Below, one piece after another: positions 10,424-19,761 of a stretch of DNA of 64,000 nucleotides. The DNA is taken from positions 3,596,001-3,660,000 of the forward strand of contig JAKSGN010000005.1 in NCBI GenBank assembly GCA_024180945.1, written 5' to 3'. Origin of the DNA: Macrophomina tecta (taxonomy: Eukaryota > Ascomycota > Dothideomycetes > Botryosphaeriales > Botryosphaeriaceae). The notes beneath the pieces are model-generated. The model did no database searches, was not told the DNA's origin, and saw only the letters and a program-made list of their open reading frames with translations. The position numbers were made by a program, and so were the translations under genes. Within the stretch, counting starts at the first letter, position 1. Each line of letters begins with the position of its first letter.

Positions 10424-10655
10424 ATGTCGTTTCTCCTCGGTAATCCAGTCAACCTACTCAAGCAATGCTCCTGCCACAAAAACACCCTCGCGGCTCAAGA
10501 GACTTTGGAGGACAGAACGGCTGAAGGGCGTGTTCCTATGCGTGCCCCTATGCGTGACACTTGCCGCCCTCACAGTGCTCAAAGACTACCAGCAGACATT
10601 CTCCGCAAAGCCTGCGCCAGCACCGCCCGCAGGCGCAGGCCCCTGGGAAAAGTAA
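10424..10655 (+). CDS. Tiny single-pass membrane protein (tentative)
   Basis: The proposed exons are 10424-10439 and 10516-10655, with a 76-base intron (GTAATC...GGACAG). Joined in phase they give about 51 residues: a short amphipathic N-terminus (MSFLLERLKG), one hydrophobic segment (VFLCVPLCVTLAALTVL) and a Pro/Ala-rich tail ending GPWEK. The size and layout recall small mitochondrial or ER membrane proteins, but I recognise no family. The 16-base first exon and the weak branch site are the doubtful points; without the splice the hydrophobic frame has no start codon nearby. Confidence 0.4.
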
Positions 10656-10682
10656 GAGAGAGGGCGAGGACAAAGAGCGGCG

Positions 10683-10741
10683 CCAAGCAGCCAACCAGGA
10701 TCGAACTGGTAACATCGGGATGACTGCTAGTGGACTGCCAG
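10683..10741 (-). pseudogene. tRNA-Cys 3'-half relic, inverted relative to the intact gene
   Basis: Read on the minus strand, this segment matches the intron, anticodon 3' side, T-arm and acceptor end of the tRNA-Cys gene located 60 bases further on. Shared blocks include GCAGTCATCCCGA, GTTCGATCC and TTGGC, then GCTTGG. The T-stem keeps pairing (ACCAG/CTGGT). No D-arm or matching 5' acceptor strand can be found upstream, so it is probably a truncated copy, though a highly diverged tRNA cannot be excluded. Confidence 0.5.
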
Positions 10742-10798
10742 TTCGAAGTCTGTTTATGCATTATATTTTGTACCTGCTACCACCGTTAACAACAGCAA

Positions 10799-10883
10799 GC
10801 GTCAATAGCTCAGCGGTAGAGCGTAGGATTGCAGTTAAATCGCAGTCATCCCGAGGTCCCCGGTTCGATCCCGGGTTGGCGCT
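10799..10883 (+). tRNA. tRNA-Cys(GCA) with a 13-base intron
   Basis: The acceptor stem is GCGTCAA/TTGGCGC with one T-G pair; the D-arm is GCTC-AGCGGTA-GAGC and the T-arm is CCCGG-TTCGATC-CCGGG. The anticodon GCA follows TT and is followed by G37; 13 bases (TTAAATCGCAGTC) at the normal intron site then precede A38. The anticodon stem TAGGA/TCCCG has one A-C mismatch. A T9 run follows. Internal A and B boxes are intact, so it is probably functional. Confidence 0.85.
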
Positions 10884-10903
10884 TGGTCGCGTACCACGGA
10901 CAC

Positions 10904-10912
10904 TTTTTTTTT
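10904..10912 (+). terminator. RNA polymerase III terminator (T9)
   Basis: Nine T residues lie 20 bases after the discriminator base of the tRNA-Cys gene, matching a Pol III stop signal. Confidence 0.8.
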
Positions 10913-12184
10913 GCCAACGAGGCTCTCCCACCTGTATATAATCTGTTGCGTACACCCTCTGGAGACTTTTACCTCTTCATCCGCCCAACAGCCAGACGGC
11001 TATGCGGGAGGCCCCGGAACGGTCCGGTTCGGGCTGTGTCGAGACTTTTAATAGTGTCGTCTCCAGATTGGCACTGTCGTTCACTTCTGGTCTCGCTGTC
11101 CATTCGGCTCGACGCTGGGCTGTCAAGAGCTGCCTGCACATGCAAATCCATCCATTAATGATGAAGCAGAGGCCCCCGAGGACAAAAGACTTCCTTGCGT
11201 TGGATGCTGGTCCGAGACTGGGACGGGTCGCTGGCTGCGAGTAGCGCTGAACGCCGCGTTTCATGCTCTGCTGCGCCAAGCCCCCGCCTTCGAACGGAGA
11301 ACAGAACCAGCGTCAATGGCATGTTTCGATGAGCAACATCTCTAAAAGGAATGTCACATGTCAGAAGAGATGTCTGACGTGAAGCTTGCCACCCTGATTG
11401 TGGAGTCGGACATTTCTTTTTTTTTTTAAAAAAAAAAACCGGCTGAGTATATCTATAAGGCATCATCAGTAAACCCTATGAGGAGTTGATACTGTCGGCG
11501 TACATCGATCTGAATGCTCGCAATCACCAATATGGCATTCATCTGCGGTCGAGGCTGGATTTTAGTCATAATAAGTGAGCCACCGCAGCTTGATACCTTT
11601 GCCATGTATATAGCGAGGCATGAAAGAGGGTCGTCGGCTTGAGAAGGAAATTGACCAAGTGATTAATTTCGGTGGCGCAGAAGAGGTGAAGCTTGATACG
11701 CCAGTGTGATTGGCGGTATCTAAATGGCTGGCTTCCGAAAGAGCCACGCTTAAAGGATAGCAGTTTGCGGAAAGTAATTAGAATCGGCTACAGGATGTCG
11801 ATAGTCGCTGGATCAAAGATCTATCAATCTTCTTCAGGGGGAGATGCGTCGAGGAAAGGAAGATAAACTAAGAACAAAAAAATTCTTCTGGTACCCGAAG
11901 CCATCCCTCCCCTCCGTACTATTCCTCTGCGAGGACCCTTTGTTCATCCGAAAGAAAGAAAGAAAGGGAAAAAAGAAAAAGAGAGAAGGGGGACGCCAAT
12001 GCGTGCTCGGTACGGGAATCCTCCAACCGGGGGCGGCTCGCCCGTGTGGGGCGAGGAGAGTCTCAGAGTGAGGATGTGGTGCGAGCATCGTTGAGGAAGG
12101 ATGGCCCATTCATCGGCTTCGCTCTGCGCTGCCTTATTGTGATACCATGCGTCCGCCATATTGTGTGGCGATTGGAGCAGTTTA
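10913..12184. other. Gene-poor region
   Basis: No supported gene. Contains an adjoining T-run/A-run at about 11418-11439 and a purine-rich tract with (GAAA)n at 11950-11990. Short frames on both strands look random. Confidence 0.5.
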
Positions 12185-12825
12185 ATGTCACAGGAGAAAG
12201 GCGCGGAACAACTAAGTAGATTAGCACAAGAGCAAGCGCAAGAGGAAGCTGAAACGCGTCCATCGGAAGAAAGAGAAGCGGACATCGTCGAAAGAGAAAG
12301 AGAACCGGAAAGGGAGACCGTCGAAAGAGGAAAAGGGACAGGAAGCGGCGGAGAAAAAGATGGATGTGCGAACGATGAAACGGCAGAGGTGGTCGCCTTG
12401 GATGAGGATTTGGCGAGCTACAGAAAAGGATAAGAAGCTAGAAGCAGTATAGGGTCTGCGGTTCATCCTTAGAAACAGAATGATCTATTATGTGCATCCG
12501 GAAGACGGACGGCATCGCCTATAACGGCGAATCTAGACCGCGAATAGAACCCGACCCTCTACACGAAATGGAGCGACTCCTCGATAGAAGAGAAACTAGA
12601 AGCCACGGGAGAACTAAGAAAAAGTATCTAGGATAATAGCGAGGCTAGGGACCGGCTTACAATTCCTGCTTGGCGGAAGACGCTCTAGAGGAATGCCTAA
12701 GAGCTTATTCGTGAATACGATGCCTAGTTCGGGAGCCTGACCGACGGATTCGCGGTAGGCGAAAAAGAAGTTGATTGCACCTACTTCCAACTCGAGATCT
12801 TACGAAATAAGGAAATTTGCCAATG
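12185..12825 (+). pseudogene. RIP-decayed ORF 1 of a mobile-element relic
   Basis: One frame from ATG 12185 runs to about 12825 and reads as a single protein of about 210 residues: a charged Glu/Arg/Gln-rich N-terminal half, then a more mixed, helical-looking half. It is interrupted by at least seven in-frame TAA/TAG codons (for example at 12431, 12470, 12545 and 12629), each one C-to-T change from CAA or CAG, and no frameshift is needed. That pattern is the signature of repeat-induced point mutation in fungi. Composition suggests a gag-like or accessory protein, but I recognise no family. Confidence 0.5.
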
Positions 12826-12905
12826 AGAATCGAACGCCCGAGGCAGGCATTGGTGAGAATACTTGTCTATGTCCTAAATTCCCACCCCGGCGCTCGGACC
12901 AGCAT
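12826..12905 (-). other. tRNA-like segment with a B-box motif inside the relic
   Basis: On the minus strand the segment shows GCGTTCGATTCTC (close to the B-box GGTTCGANTCC) and, upstream, a stretch resembling tRNA-Gly around TATTCTCACC...TGCC. No acceptor or T-stem pairing survives. It could be a SINE or tRNA-derived fragment, or chance. Confidence 0.2.
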
Positions 12906-13131
12906 CAATAAGTAAAACGAAGACTTCCTATACCGGGACGCGTTCTTTCACCTTGACACCCAAGAACACAAACATCTCTCCCCCGAAACCCCCCAGATTC
13001 CCTCACAACACTACAGAACGCGCAGATCGCCAATAGGCGCACCGGCACCGCTGCGCCGGTACACCTCTCGCAGGCGCAGATTACGAAGCGTTAAGCGCCG
13101 CGCATTTACTCCACCCTCACAGCGCGACTTC

Positions 13132-14640
13132 ATGAACCTCCAGCCCCCGACTTCCACCAACGCAACAGTGGCCAACACGTACGCCCACTTCCTCTACCAA
13201 AGGTACAGAGCCAGCGGGACGCACGACTACCTCCCCGCTCTGAAACGTTCATTCAGACACCTCGCCTTCCCCATCACCTTTTTCCATTATCGATACAATC
13301 CGTGCTAGAAGGCCCGACTGCGTCACAGACGAAAACCCGTTGAGCTTCTCCAATTTCGAACTCGTTCTCGACCTGCTGCGCTAAAGGATCGACTACTGGC
13401 TAGAGCTGGATGCCGTGACGGCTCACATATGCGGTCCATTCCTACTACTACAGACGCCGTATCCCCCACGACGAGACTTACGCCGCTTGGGAATTTTAGA
13501 TCTTCCAAGTCATCGACAACCTCAATGTTTGCCGCGGGAAGAACATCGCTATCGCTGGTAAGCCGGCATATACCACCAATCAACAGGAATGGAAGGACTT
13601 CCTTACAGCAGCGGGAGCCACGATCGATACCGCGATATCCGCTACCACACACTTTCTGATCACCTGCGAAGGAAGCGAGAGCACCAGCAAGACTCTCACC
13701 AAGCAAGCAAAGAAGCATGGAACAGTCATAATCACAGAAAAGGCGTTCGTGGAGAAGCTACAGAGGACTTCAAGAAACGTACCCGCAGAGCCGGAATCCT
13801 CCCGCAAGGAAAGAGACTCTCCGGCTGAAAGCCAGTCCAAAGATCACGAGGACCCAGTAAACACCCCGACCTAAGAAGACACTCCAACCCAGGTTTCCGC
13901 AAGGCAAACGCGCTCCCAGAAGAACCCAACATAGGAGGAGACCCCGACCTCCACCTGGTTTCCAGAATTCGCACACCGCATCACCTTTCAACAGATTGCC
14001 CAATCCACCAAGATATTCGAACGCTTGAAACAGAACACGTTTGAAACCCACGAAGACTCAAATCGAGAACCAGGAGAGCGTGCTCGCATCCATCGGGATG
14101 CACGCGACTAGGATCCAAAACCAACTTACGCGCAATCATATCCAGCACGGCATCCAGCGCCTCAGAGACTCCATCAACGCACAGAAGGACATTCTTAGTA
14201 ACGGCTTCCAGTCGCTGTCGAGTGACCATGCCGTAGGAATGGGCAACTTTGCCGCAGCAATCTCGAAAGCCACAAGGAAGACCTTTGACGAAGAGAAAAT
14301 CCACGAAGCTCTACGACATTTCAGTGAGTATAAAGACATTCCCCCTGTAAAGGAACTCCGCGCTCCGGAGGCCTGGTTCACGTTTCTGGAGAACCAGAAG
14401 TATGGTATGCAACGCGACTTAGAAGACCACAACACGGTCAGACAACGTTACCACACAGATGGGAAGACCCTCCGGACGGAACCAAAAATTCCAAGTGAGA
14501 AACGGCCAGCCCCACTCGAATTCCACTCACCATGGGCTACTCCTAGCAAGAAGGCCAAATCGGAAGAAGCCATCCTAATCTCTGATGACGGTTCAGAGCA
14601 CGACTCGCAATCTAGCCTAGGCTCTTCCCTCTCCGTCTGA
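13132..14640 (+). pseudogene. RIP-decayed ORF 2 of the relic, with a BRCT-like domain
   Basis: Fragments in consistent order suggest one former protein. From 13132 a 58-codon frame starts MNLQPPTSTNATVANTYAHF. At about 13540-13790 a segment reads as a BRCT domain (KNIAIAGKPAYTT, then AAGATIDTAIS, THFLITCEGSESTSKTL, VIITEKAFVEKL), as in DNA ligases and repair proteins. The same frame continues to about 14040 with stops at CAR-type positions (TAG 13933). One frameshift leads into an intact 199-codon frame (14041-14640) with a helical middle and a charged Ser-rich tail ending DGSEHDSQSSLGSSLSV. I know no standard fungal transposon with this layout. Confidence 0.5.
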
Positions 14641-15241
14641 AAGGGAAGCCCGTCCTAAGCAAGACGTTAAACTGCCAATCGGGTTAAAGGGATCGCCGCC
14701 TTGCCACGGCATACCCCCCTTTTTTTCGCCTTCCCTTTCAGATTAGCTCCTTCTACACCTCGGAACGGCCATGCACAGGTCGAGATCCCGTAATATACAC
14801 AAAAAAAAAAAACTTTTTTCTTTCTACCTTTTGCTTTCGAGTTACAGGACTTAAGAAGGAGGTAATTGATGGAGGAAGTAATATATAGAAAAAGGTCTTT
14901 TCCTTCTTTCTTTGCTAAGTTTTCTTTCCCTCCCCAAAAAGAGCTTTCCGCATCCTAAGAGTCATGGTGGATCAGGATCCATCAAAGTCCACCCTCTATT
15001 CCCCCAGATGTCAGGATGCAGTGGATGGTTGGGGAGGAAGTCCTTCCCTAGGGCTAGCAGCGGCCTCAGGCCGCCCAGGGAAGAAAGGCGTAGCGCCTTA
15101 AGTATATTGTTAGCTTCGGAAGACCTTCTAGGAGGAACAATCAATCATTAATCATCTCGTTGGCTATCCACGGACCATGCATGCATCCCCTCCTGAAGCG
15201 GGGCCTGCCAAGTAGAGTCATAGTAGGGCTGCGCCAACTAT
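14641..15241. repeat. 3' flank of the relic, with two hairpins
   Basis: A/T-rich with poly-A and poly-T runs (14801-14820), then two inverted repeats: 15043-15083 (CTTCCCT...AGGGAAG enclosing GCGGCCT/AGGCCGC) and 15085-15099 (AAGGCG/CGCCTT). TGTTAGC follows at about 15108, the kind of motif that starts fungal LTRs. These may mark the end of the element; I cannot locate a matching copy in the window. Confidence 0.35.
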
Positions 15242-17260
15242 TTACATTATTTTAATCTTGCTCATCTTCTCTCTGACGCCGTGATACGCCTGTCCTTCCA
15301 TGAACCCATGGACATAAGATTCCCCGACCAGTTCGTGCACCCCACTTGAGATCGAACGCAGAATGAATGGAACATGAGCATCTCTCAGCAGGAACACCTG
15401 ATCACCGGGCCGGATGGACTCCGGACCCAAGCCCACAAACCCTTCCTTTGTGCGGAACAGCCGTCGCCCCTTGTAACTCGTGAAGAACCTCGAGTCGAAA
15501 TCATCCTGAGGTTTCCGAAGCTTCGCAGAAATCTCCTCGTGCTCTTTTGTCTCCCAACTCTCTTTCAGCGAGGCTTTGATACTGGCAATTTCCTGGTCGA
15601 TGGCGGTGTCTTCGGCAAAGACGCGGCCAAAAGTGCGAAGGGCGTCGTGGAGAGATTCCGACCAGTCTTTCGGGAGGCTGTCCCTGCTTTTCCTCCTGAG
15701 AAAGGATCCCTCGGTCAAAAACCTATTGAGGTAGTGTCCGCGGTCCCCGAGATATCCTTCCGCCCATGCAATCGCCTTCAAGAACAGAAGCAGCACCCAG
15801 CGGCCGAAGCTCTTCCGCAAACGGTCAGCGTCAATGTCTTGTGGGCCCATCACAGGAGCCGCCAGGGCATGGCATATGGCGTGAAGCGCCCTCTCGCCCG
15901 TAGGATAAGCGGCTCCGTGCGACGAGAGCATTCGGAGAAGACTCAGTGGTCGCAGCTCATCCATGATATCCTCAATCCCTTCCGCAACAGTCTCAACGAT
16001 GGCGCAACTGCAGGCCTCCAGAATCAGAGAAGTCCCTATTACTTCATAGATCCGCGCTTCGCGCTGCGCATCCTCGCGGAACCTAAGTCGGCGCGCCTTG
16101 GGCGCGACGCTCAGATCCGGCACCCACGAAGGCAGGCTGGTCAAGCTGCGCTCCGACTTGTCCTCCACCATCGACAAAAGCTGCAAGCCAGTCCTGCCGC
16201 GGAGAACGTAGCTCGCGCACAGGAGATATACTTCCTGCACGGTGCGCGAGTAGTCCGCGTCGAGGTACTCCGTCCGCGGCTCCGGCTCCGCGAGGCCCAG
16301 CAGCGCGAACACTTTGTCCCTGGGATCGGTGGCGCCGTGCGAGCGGGCGAGGTCGAAGTAGAACTCCAATGGCCTCCTTCTCAGCGGCTGGCCGAATCTC
16401 TTCATCAGGACATGCAGCCTGGCGCCCTCGACATACTTGCGGTCGATCGCGGCGAGCCACCCAGTCGGTCTGATATTGTTGAACAGGGCACCGACCACCA
16501 ATGCGGTGTTATACATAGTCTTCCACGGGTACTCGAACGGCCCGGAGTAGACGACGACCTCGTTCGCCAGCATGATCTCCTGTATCGTCCAGACCCTCGA
16601 AAACCACGGGCTGTCAAAGACGTGCGCGAGCGCGACCAGCGTCGTCGCGGTGATCTCGAACCCTTTGAGCGCGCCCGCCGCGTACCGGAAGTCGACATGA
16701 TCATCCGCCGGCGACGACTCGGCCAGCTGCGGCAGCGCCTCCATCATCTGCAGTCTCCGCTGGGGCACCGACATGTGCTCTGCGTCAGACACGCGCGTTG
16801 GGCCGAGCCACACGACCACGGCGCGCGCGCTGGAGTAGATCCGGCCCATCATGTTGACCTGCTGGTTGCGCTCCGCGATGTCCTCTTGGTTGATGCAGAC
16901 GGCGTCGATCCAGATGGGGGCGTCTCGCTGCACCGTGGAGAGGCGTCGCAGAGCGTCGGCCAGGTTCTGCGTTATCGCAAGCTCATGGCCGTCGCAACGG
17001 ATCACTTCCTGTGACGAGGTGGTTGGCTTCGTCGGGTCGCTCTGCCAGGTGTACGACAGCGCTTCGAATTTTGGATTTGCGTCCAGGTTCGCTTCCTGCA
17101 GGGAGTACTCCTGTGCTGTGTATTGCTCCGGGCCGAAGACGCGAGTCCCGTCTATTTCTTGGAACGATCTCCCCGGGCTCTGGTTGAGGCCACATCCGTG
17201 CAGGAGCCTGATTGAAGTCGGCCGTGATAGCGTGCGGTATTTGTACTGCCCCGGCATCAC
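15242..17260 (-). CDS. HET-domain (heterokaryon incompatibility) protein
   Basis: An intact, intronless 672-aa gene with a HET domain (PF06985) at about residues 65-250. Visible family blocks are FEALSYTWQ (65-73), IRCDGHELAITQNL (87-100), IWIDAVCINQED (116-127) and IYSSARAVVVWLG (141-153). A second conserved block, GATDPRDKVFALLGLAEP, marks the end of the domain. The C-terminal 350 residues are helical and typical of fungal HET proteins, with no WD40, ankyrin or NACHT repeats. Such proteins trigger cell death on non-self fusion or act in innate immunity; the partner here is unknown. It lies next to the RIP-decayed element, a usual accessory setting, yet shows no nonsense mutations itself. 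Confidence 0.92.
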   Translation of the reverse strand: MMPGQYKYRTLSRPTSIRLLHGCGLNQSPGRSFQEIDGTRVFGPEQYTAQEYSLQEANLDANPKFEALSYTWQSDPTKPTTSSQEVIRCDGHELAITQNLADALRRLSTVQRDAPIWIDAVCINQEDIAERNQQVNMMGRIYSSARAVVVWLGPTRVSDAEHMSVPQRRLQMMEALPQLAESSPADDHVDFRYAAGALKGFEITATTLVALAHVFDSPWFSRVWTIQEIMLANEVVVYSGPFEYPWKTMYNTALVVGALFNNIRPTGWLAAIDRKYVEGARLHVLMKRFGQPLRRRPLEFYFDLARSHGATDPRDKVFALLGLAEPEPRTEYLDADYSRTVQEVYLLCASYVLRGRTGLQLLSMVEDKSERSLTSLPSWVPDLSVAPKARRLRFREDAQREARIYEVIGTSLILEACSCAIVETVAEGIEDIMDELRPLSLLRMLSSHGAAYPTGERALHAICHALAAPVMGPQDIDADRLRKSFGRWVLLLFLKAIAWAEGYLGDRGHYLNRFLTEGSFLRRKSRDSLPKDWSESLHDALRTFGRVFAEDTAIDQEIASIKASLKESWETKEHEEISAKLRKPQDDFDSRFFTSYKGRRLFRTKEGFVGLGPESIRPGDQVFLLRDAHVPFILRSISSGVHELVGESYVHGFMEGQAYHGVREKMSKIKIM

Positions 17261-17946
17261 GAAGGCCGCTGGCTCCTCAGAAATTCTGGTCCGTAAGGCA
17301 GCGGCTGAAACCCGGGAGAAGGATGCGAAAACCCAGTATGAGTTTAAAGCAGATGAGAAGAAGACCTACTTGGAGGATGAGGCTGGGCTTATCCCTGCGG
17401 ACGATCAGTCAGCGCTGAGTAACCCCAAGCTATTATTGGGGGCTAAATCACGGCCATCTTGACCTAATATTCCAGTTGCCCCCACCTTGTCCCTGATATG
17501 GTCTAGCTCCTGATCCATTTTCAGCTCTTCGGGGAACAAGGTATGGAAAGGCTAAGGCAACGCGAAGCAATTCGTGGCCATGTTGGGGAGAGATGAAGCA
17601 GTCGCCAGGGCGTAAGTGCATTGCAAGTTACTGCACATTTAAGCTCGAATGACTGCGTCGATTGTCCAAGGCCGACCACCTTCTTATAATCGGAAGATAT
17701 CAAATTGCAAAAGGTGCACCAGAGATCAAACAGCATGCTTGCGGACGCTCGATGGTAAGCAAGATCCAAAATAGTATTACGCTTTTCGGGGTATCCGCTC
17801 GATCTAACGCCCAGACGTCCAAATGACAAGGAAGCCGAATGACAAGCAACAGTCGCGTCAGAAAGAAAGGCATTTTAGGACAAGGCCGTGAAGTCGTAGA
17901 TCCTGTCAACTCCACCACTCTTACTTTTGAAGAAACAACTCTGCCA
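17261..17946. other. Intergenic region
   Basis: Upstream of the HET gene and downstream of the transporter gene. No convincing gene on either strand; frames near 17521-17918 are short and overlap the transporter 3' flank. Confidence 0.5.
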
Positions 17947-19761
17947 CTAAGGGATGAGCAAGTCAGTCTTCCTCCGATGCAGGCTCCTATTCAAATGCTC
18001 CTGCATGCGCGCCTGCTCCATCTGGTGCATCTGCTCCGGCAGATTTGTATTGCTCGCCCACGGGGTGCGCGAGAATGGTGTTGGCGCCGGATTCCTACCC
18101 CCCTGGTAGGGCCCCTCATTGTCCAGCTCGATAACAACACGCTCCCTGCGGCGCTCATTCCGCGTCTGGCCATGCTGCGGCGTCTCCTTGAAGCCACCCT
18201 CGTCGCGGTCCTCCTGCTTCTGCGGCCACATGATCTGACGGGTCAGCAGGGCGCGGATCTGCATGTAGACGACGAAGAACCAGAGCGGTATAAGCCCGAC
18301 GGTGAGGACGCAGCCAACGACGTTGATGGCATGGTTGTTGTTGAGGGCTTTGGCGACGGAGAAGGTGGCGGTCGTGAGGGCCGTGTTGGGAAAGATGAAC
18401 GAGTACCACGTCATGGCGAAGTCCATCTTGCGGCGTGTGGCCGGGCTGGCGTGGGCACCGACGGACACGAAGAAGAACCACAGCGCCAGTCCCCACAGCC
18501 AGATGCCCACCCAGTTCGCCAGGATCTTGCTGACCTGCCCTGCGAGCTGGCCGTCGCCCATGAAGTCGGCAGGCACGCAGTTGGGCAGGATTTGGCCCAT
18601 GCTGATGATGCCGGAGATGGTAAAGCCCGAGGGTCCGACGCTGATGAACATGCCCGGCCGGAGGGATTCTCGGGGTAGCTTTTGCGTCATCAGTCGGTAG
18701 AGGAAGGCGGCGTATATCATTAACGAGACCATGAAGCCTATCCCTTGCAGCACAACTCCGCCGATGATGATGTCCAGTGATCGATCCGCTGCAGTTTTCT
18801 TGGCAAGATTTCCGGCATGCGGGCCTACGATAAGAAGGGGGTAGGCCGGGAAAATCCAGACCGGCGTCATCTTCGAAATGGTAAAGGTTTGGGTTGACCA
18901 CCTGCTCCCTTGTCAGTCTCAGAAGGCTAGAAAAATCACGGGAGAAGAGACTCGAAAGTCCAAAACAGCACCCACATGATCAGGTAGATGCCACAAGAAA
19001 AGACGATGGCCATTCCACAGTAGACCCAATACAGAACGACCATTGCATCTTCAAGCCAAGACCCGGTGAAGTCGACTCCATACTGGGAGATATTGAGCAG
19101 GATTGTTCCGAAACTAATCACTGATGCAGGTATGAACAGGCACTCGGTCGGATGGAGAAAGCTGGCCCGGAAGGTCGAAGGGTAGAAGTAGAAGCGCAAG
19201 CTGATCATGACGACGTTGAAGATGAAGAGGGCAACGTTCAAGAGGAAAATGACGCAGCCGATTTCGTACAGACCGTTGAATCGAAAGGGGACTGCGAAGC
19301 TCTCATTAGCCCACATGTATGCAGAGATGTAAGAGCTACACCATTGCTTCCTCGGTGTTGTGCAGTCGGGCACACGCACCGTTATGCAGCACGTTGGCAA
19401 TTCCGCCGGTTGCCATGGTCATGGTAAACCAGGTCCAAGTGAAGTGGCGTATGCGCTCCCTCAGAGACAGCCGCTGTGGTTCCTCCTTTTCCGCGCAGTC
19501 GTTGTCCTGTGCCTTCGTGTTTGTGCCATTCTGCAACGACATGGGGCTCGGGTCGCGGTCCTGGTCGGGCCAATGGACAATGGAGGGGCGTTGGGCGCCG
19601 GTATTGGGAGCGGAAGATTCCTTGGTGGAGCGCTCCGACGAGGTCGAGGATCTGGGCGAGGCGGCGGAGAGGAAAGGATTGGCGTTGCCATTGGCAGAGG
19701 AATCCGGACCTGGACTCGGGGTGCTGTGTATGGACAAGGGGCGCGAGGAAGATTCAGCCAT
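17947..19761 (-). CDS. SLAC1/TehA/Mae1-type C4-dicarboxylate or anion transporter
   Basis: A 550-aa membrane protein of the voltage-dependent anion channel family (PF03595), which includes fission yeast Mae1 malate permease and Ssu1 sulfite pump. Exons are 19380-19761, 18976-19291 and 17947-18901. Intron 1 (88 bases, GTGCGT...GCAG) joins [12 protein letters not shown] to VPFRFNGL; intron 2 (74 bases, GTGGGT...GCAG) joins CGIYLIM to WSTQTFTI; both restore family motifs. The N-terminal 105 residues are Ser/Pro-rich and cytosolic. About ten helices follow, with [18 protein letters not shown] and SVGPSGFT as signature stretches, then a charged 85-residue tail. The [11 protein letters not shown] motif points to the Mae1 rather than the Ssu1 branch, but substrate is not certain. 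Confidence 0.92.

Noticed and set aside
9145..10443. Plus-strand frame of 432 codons
   Set aside because: It is the antisense shadow of exon 1 of the GPHR gene, which has clear membrane-domain coding on the minus strand.
15374..17014. Plus-strand frame of 546 codons
   Set aside because: Antisense of the HET-domain gene; Arg- and Gln-rich composition typical of a shadow frame.
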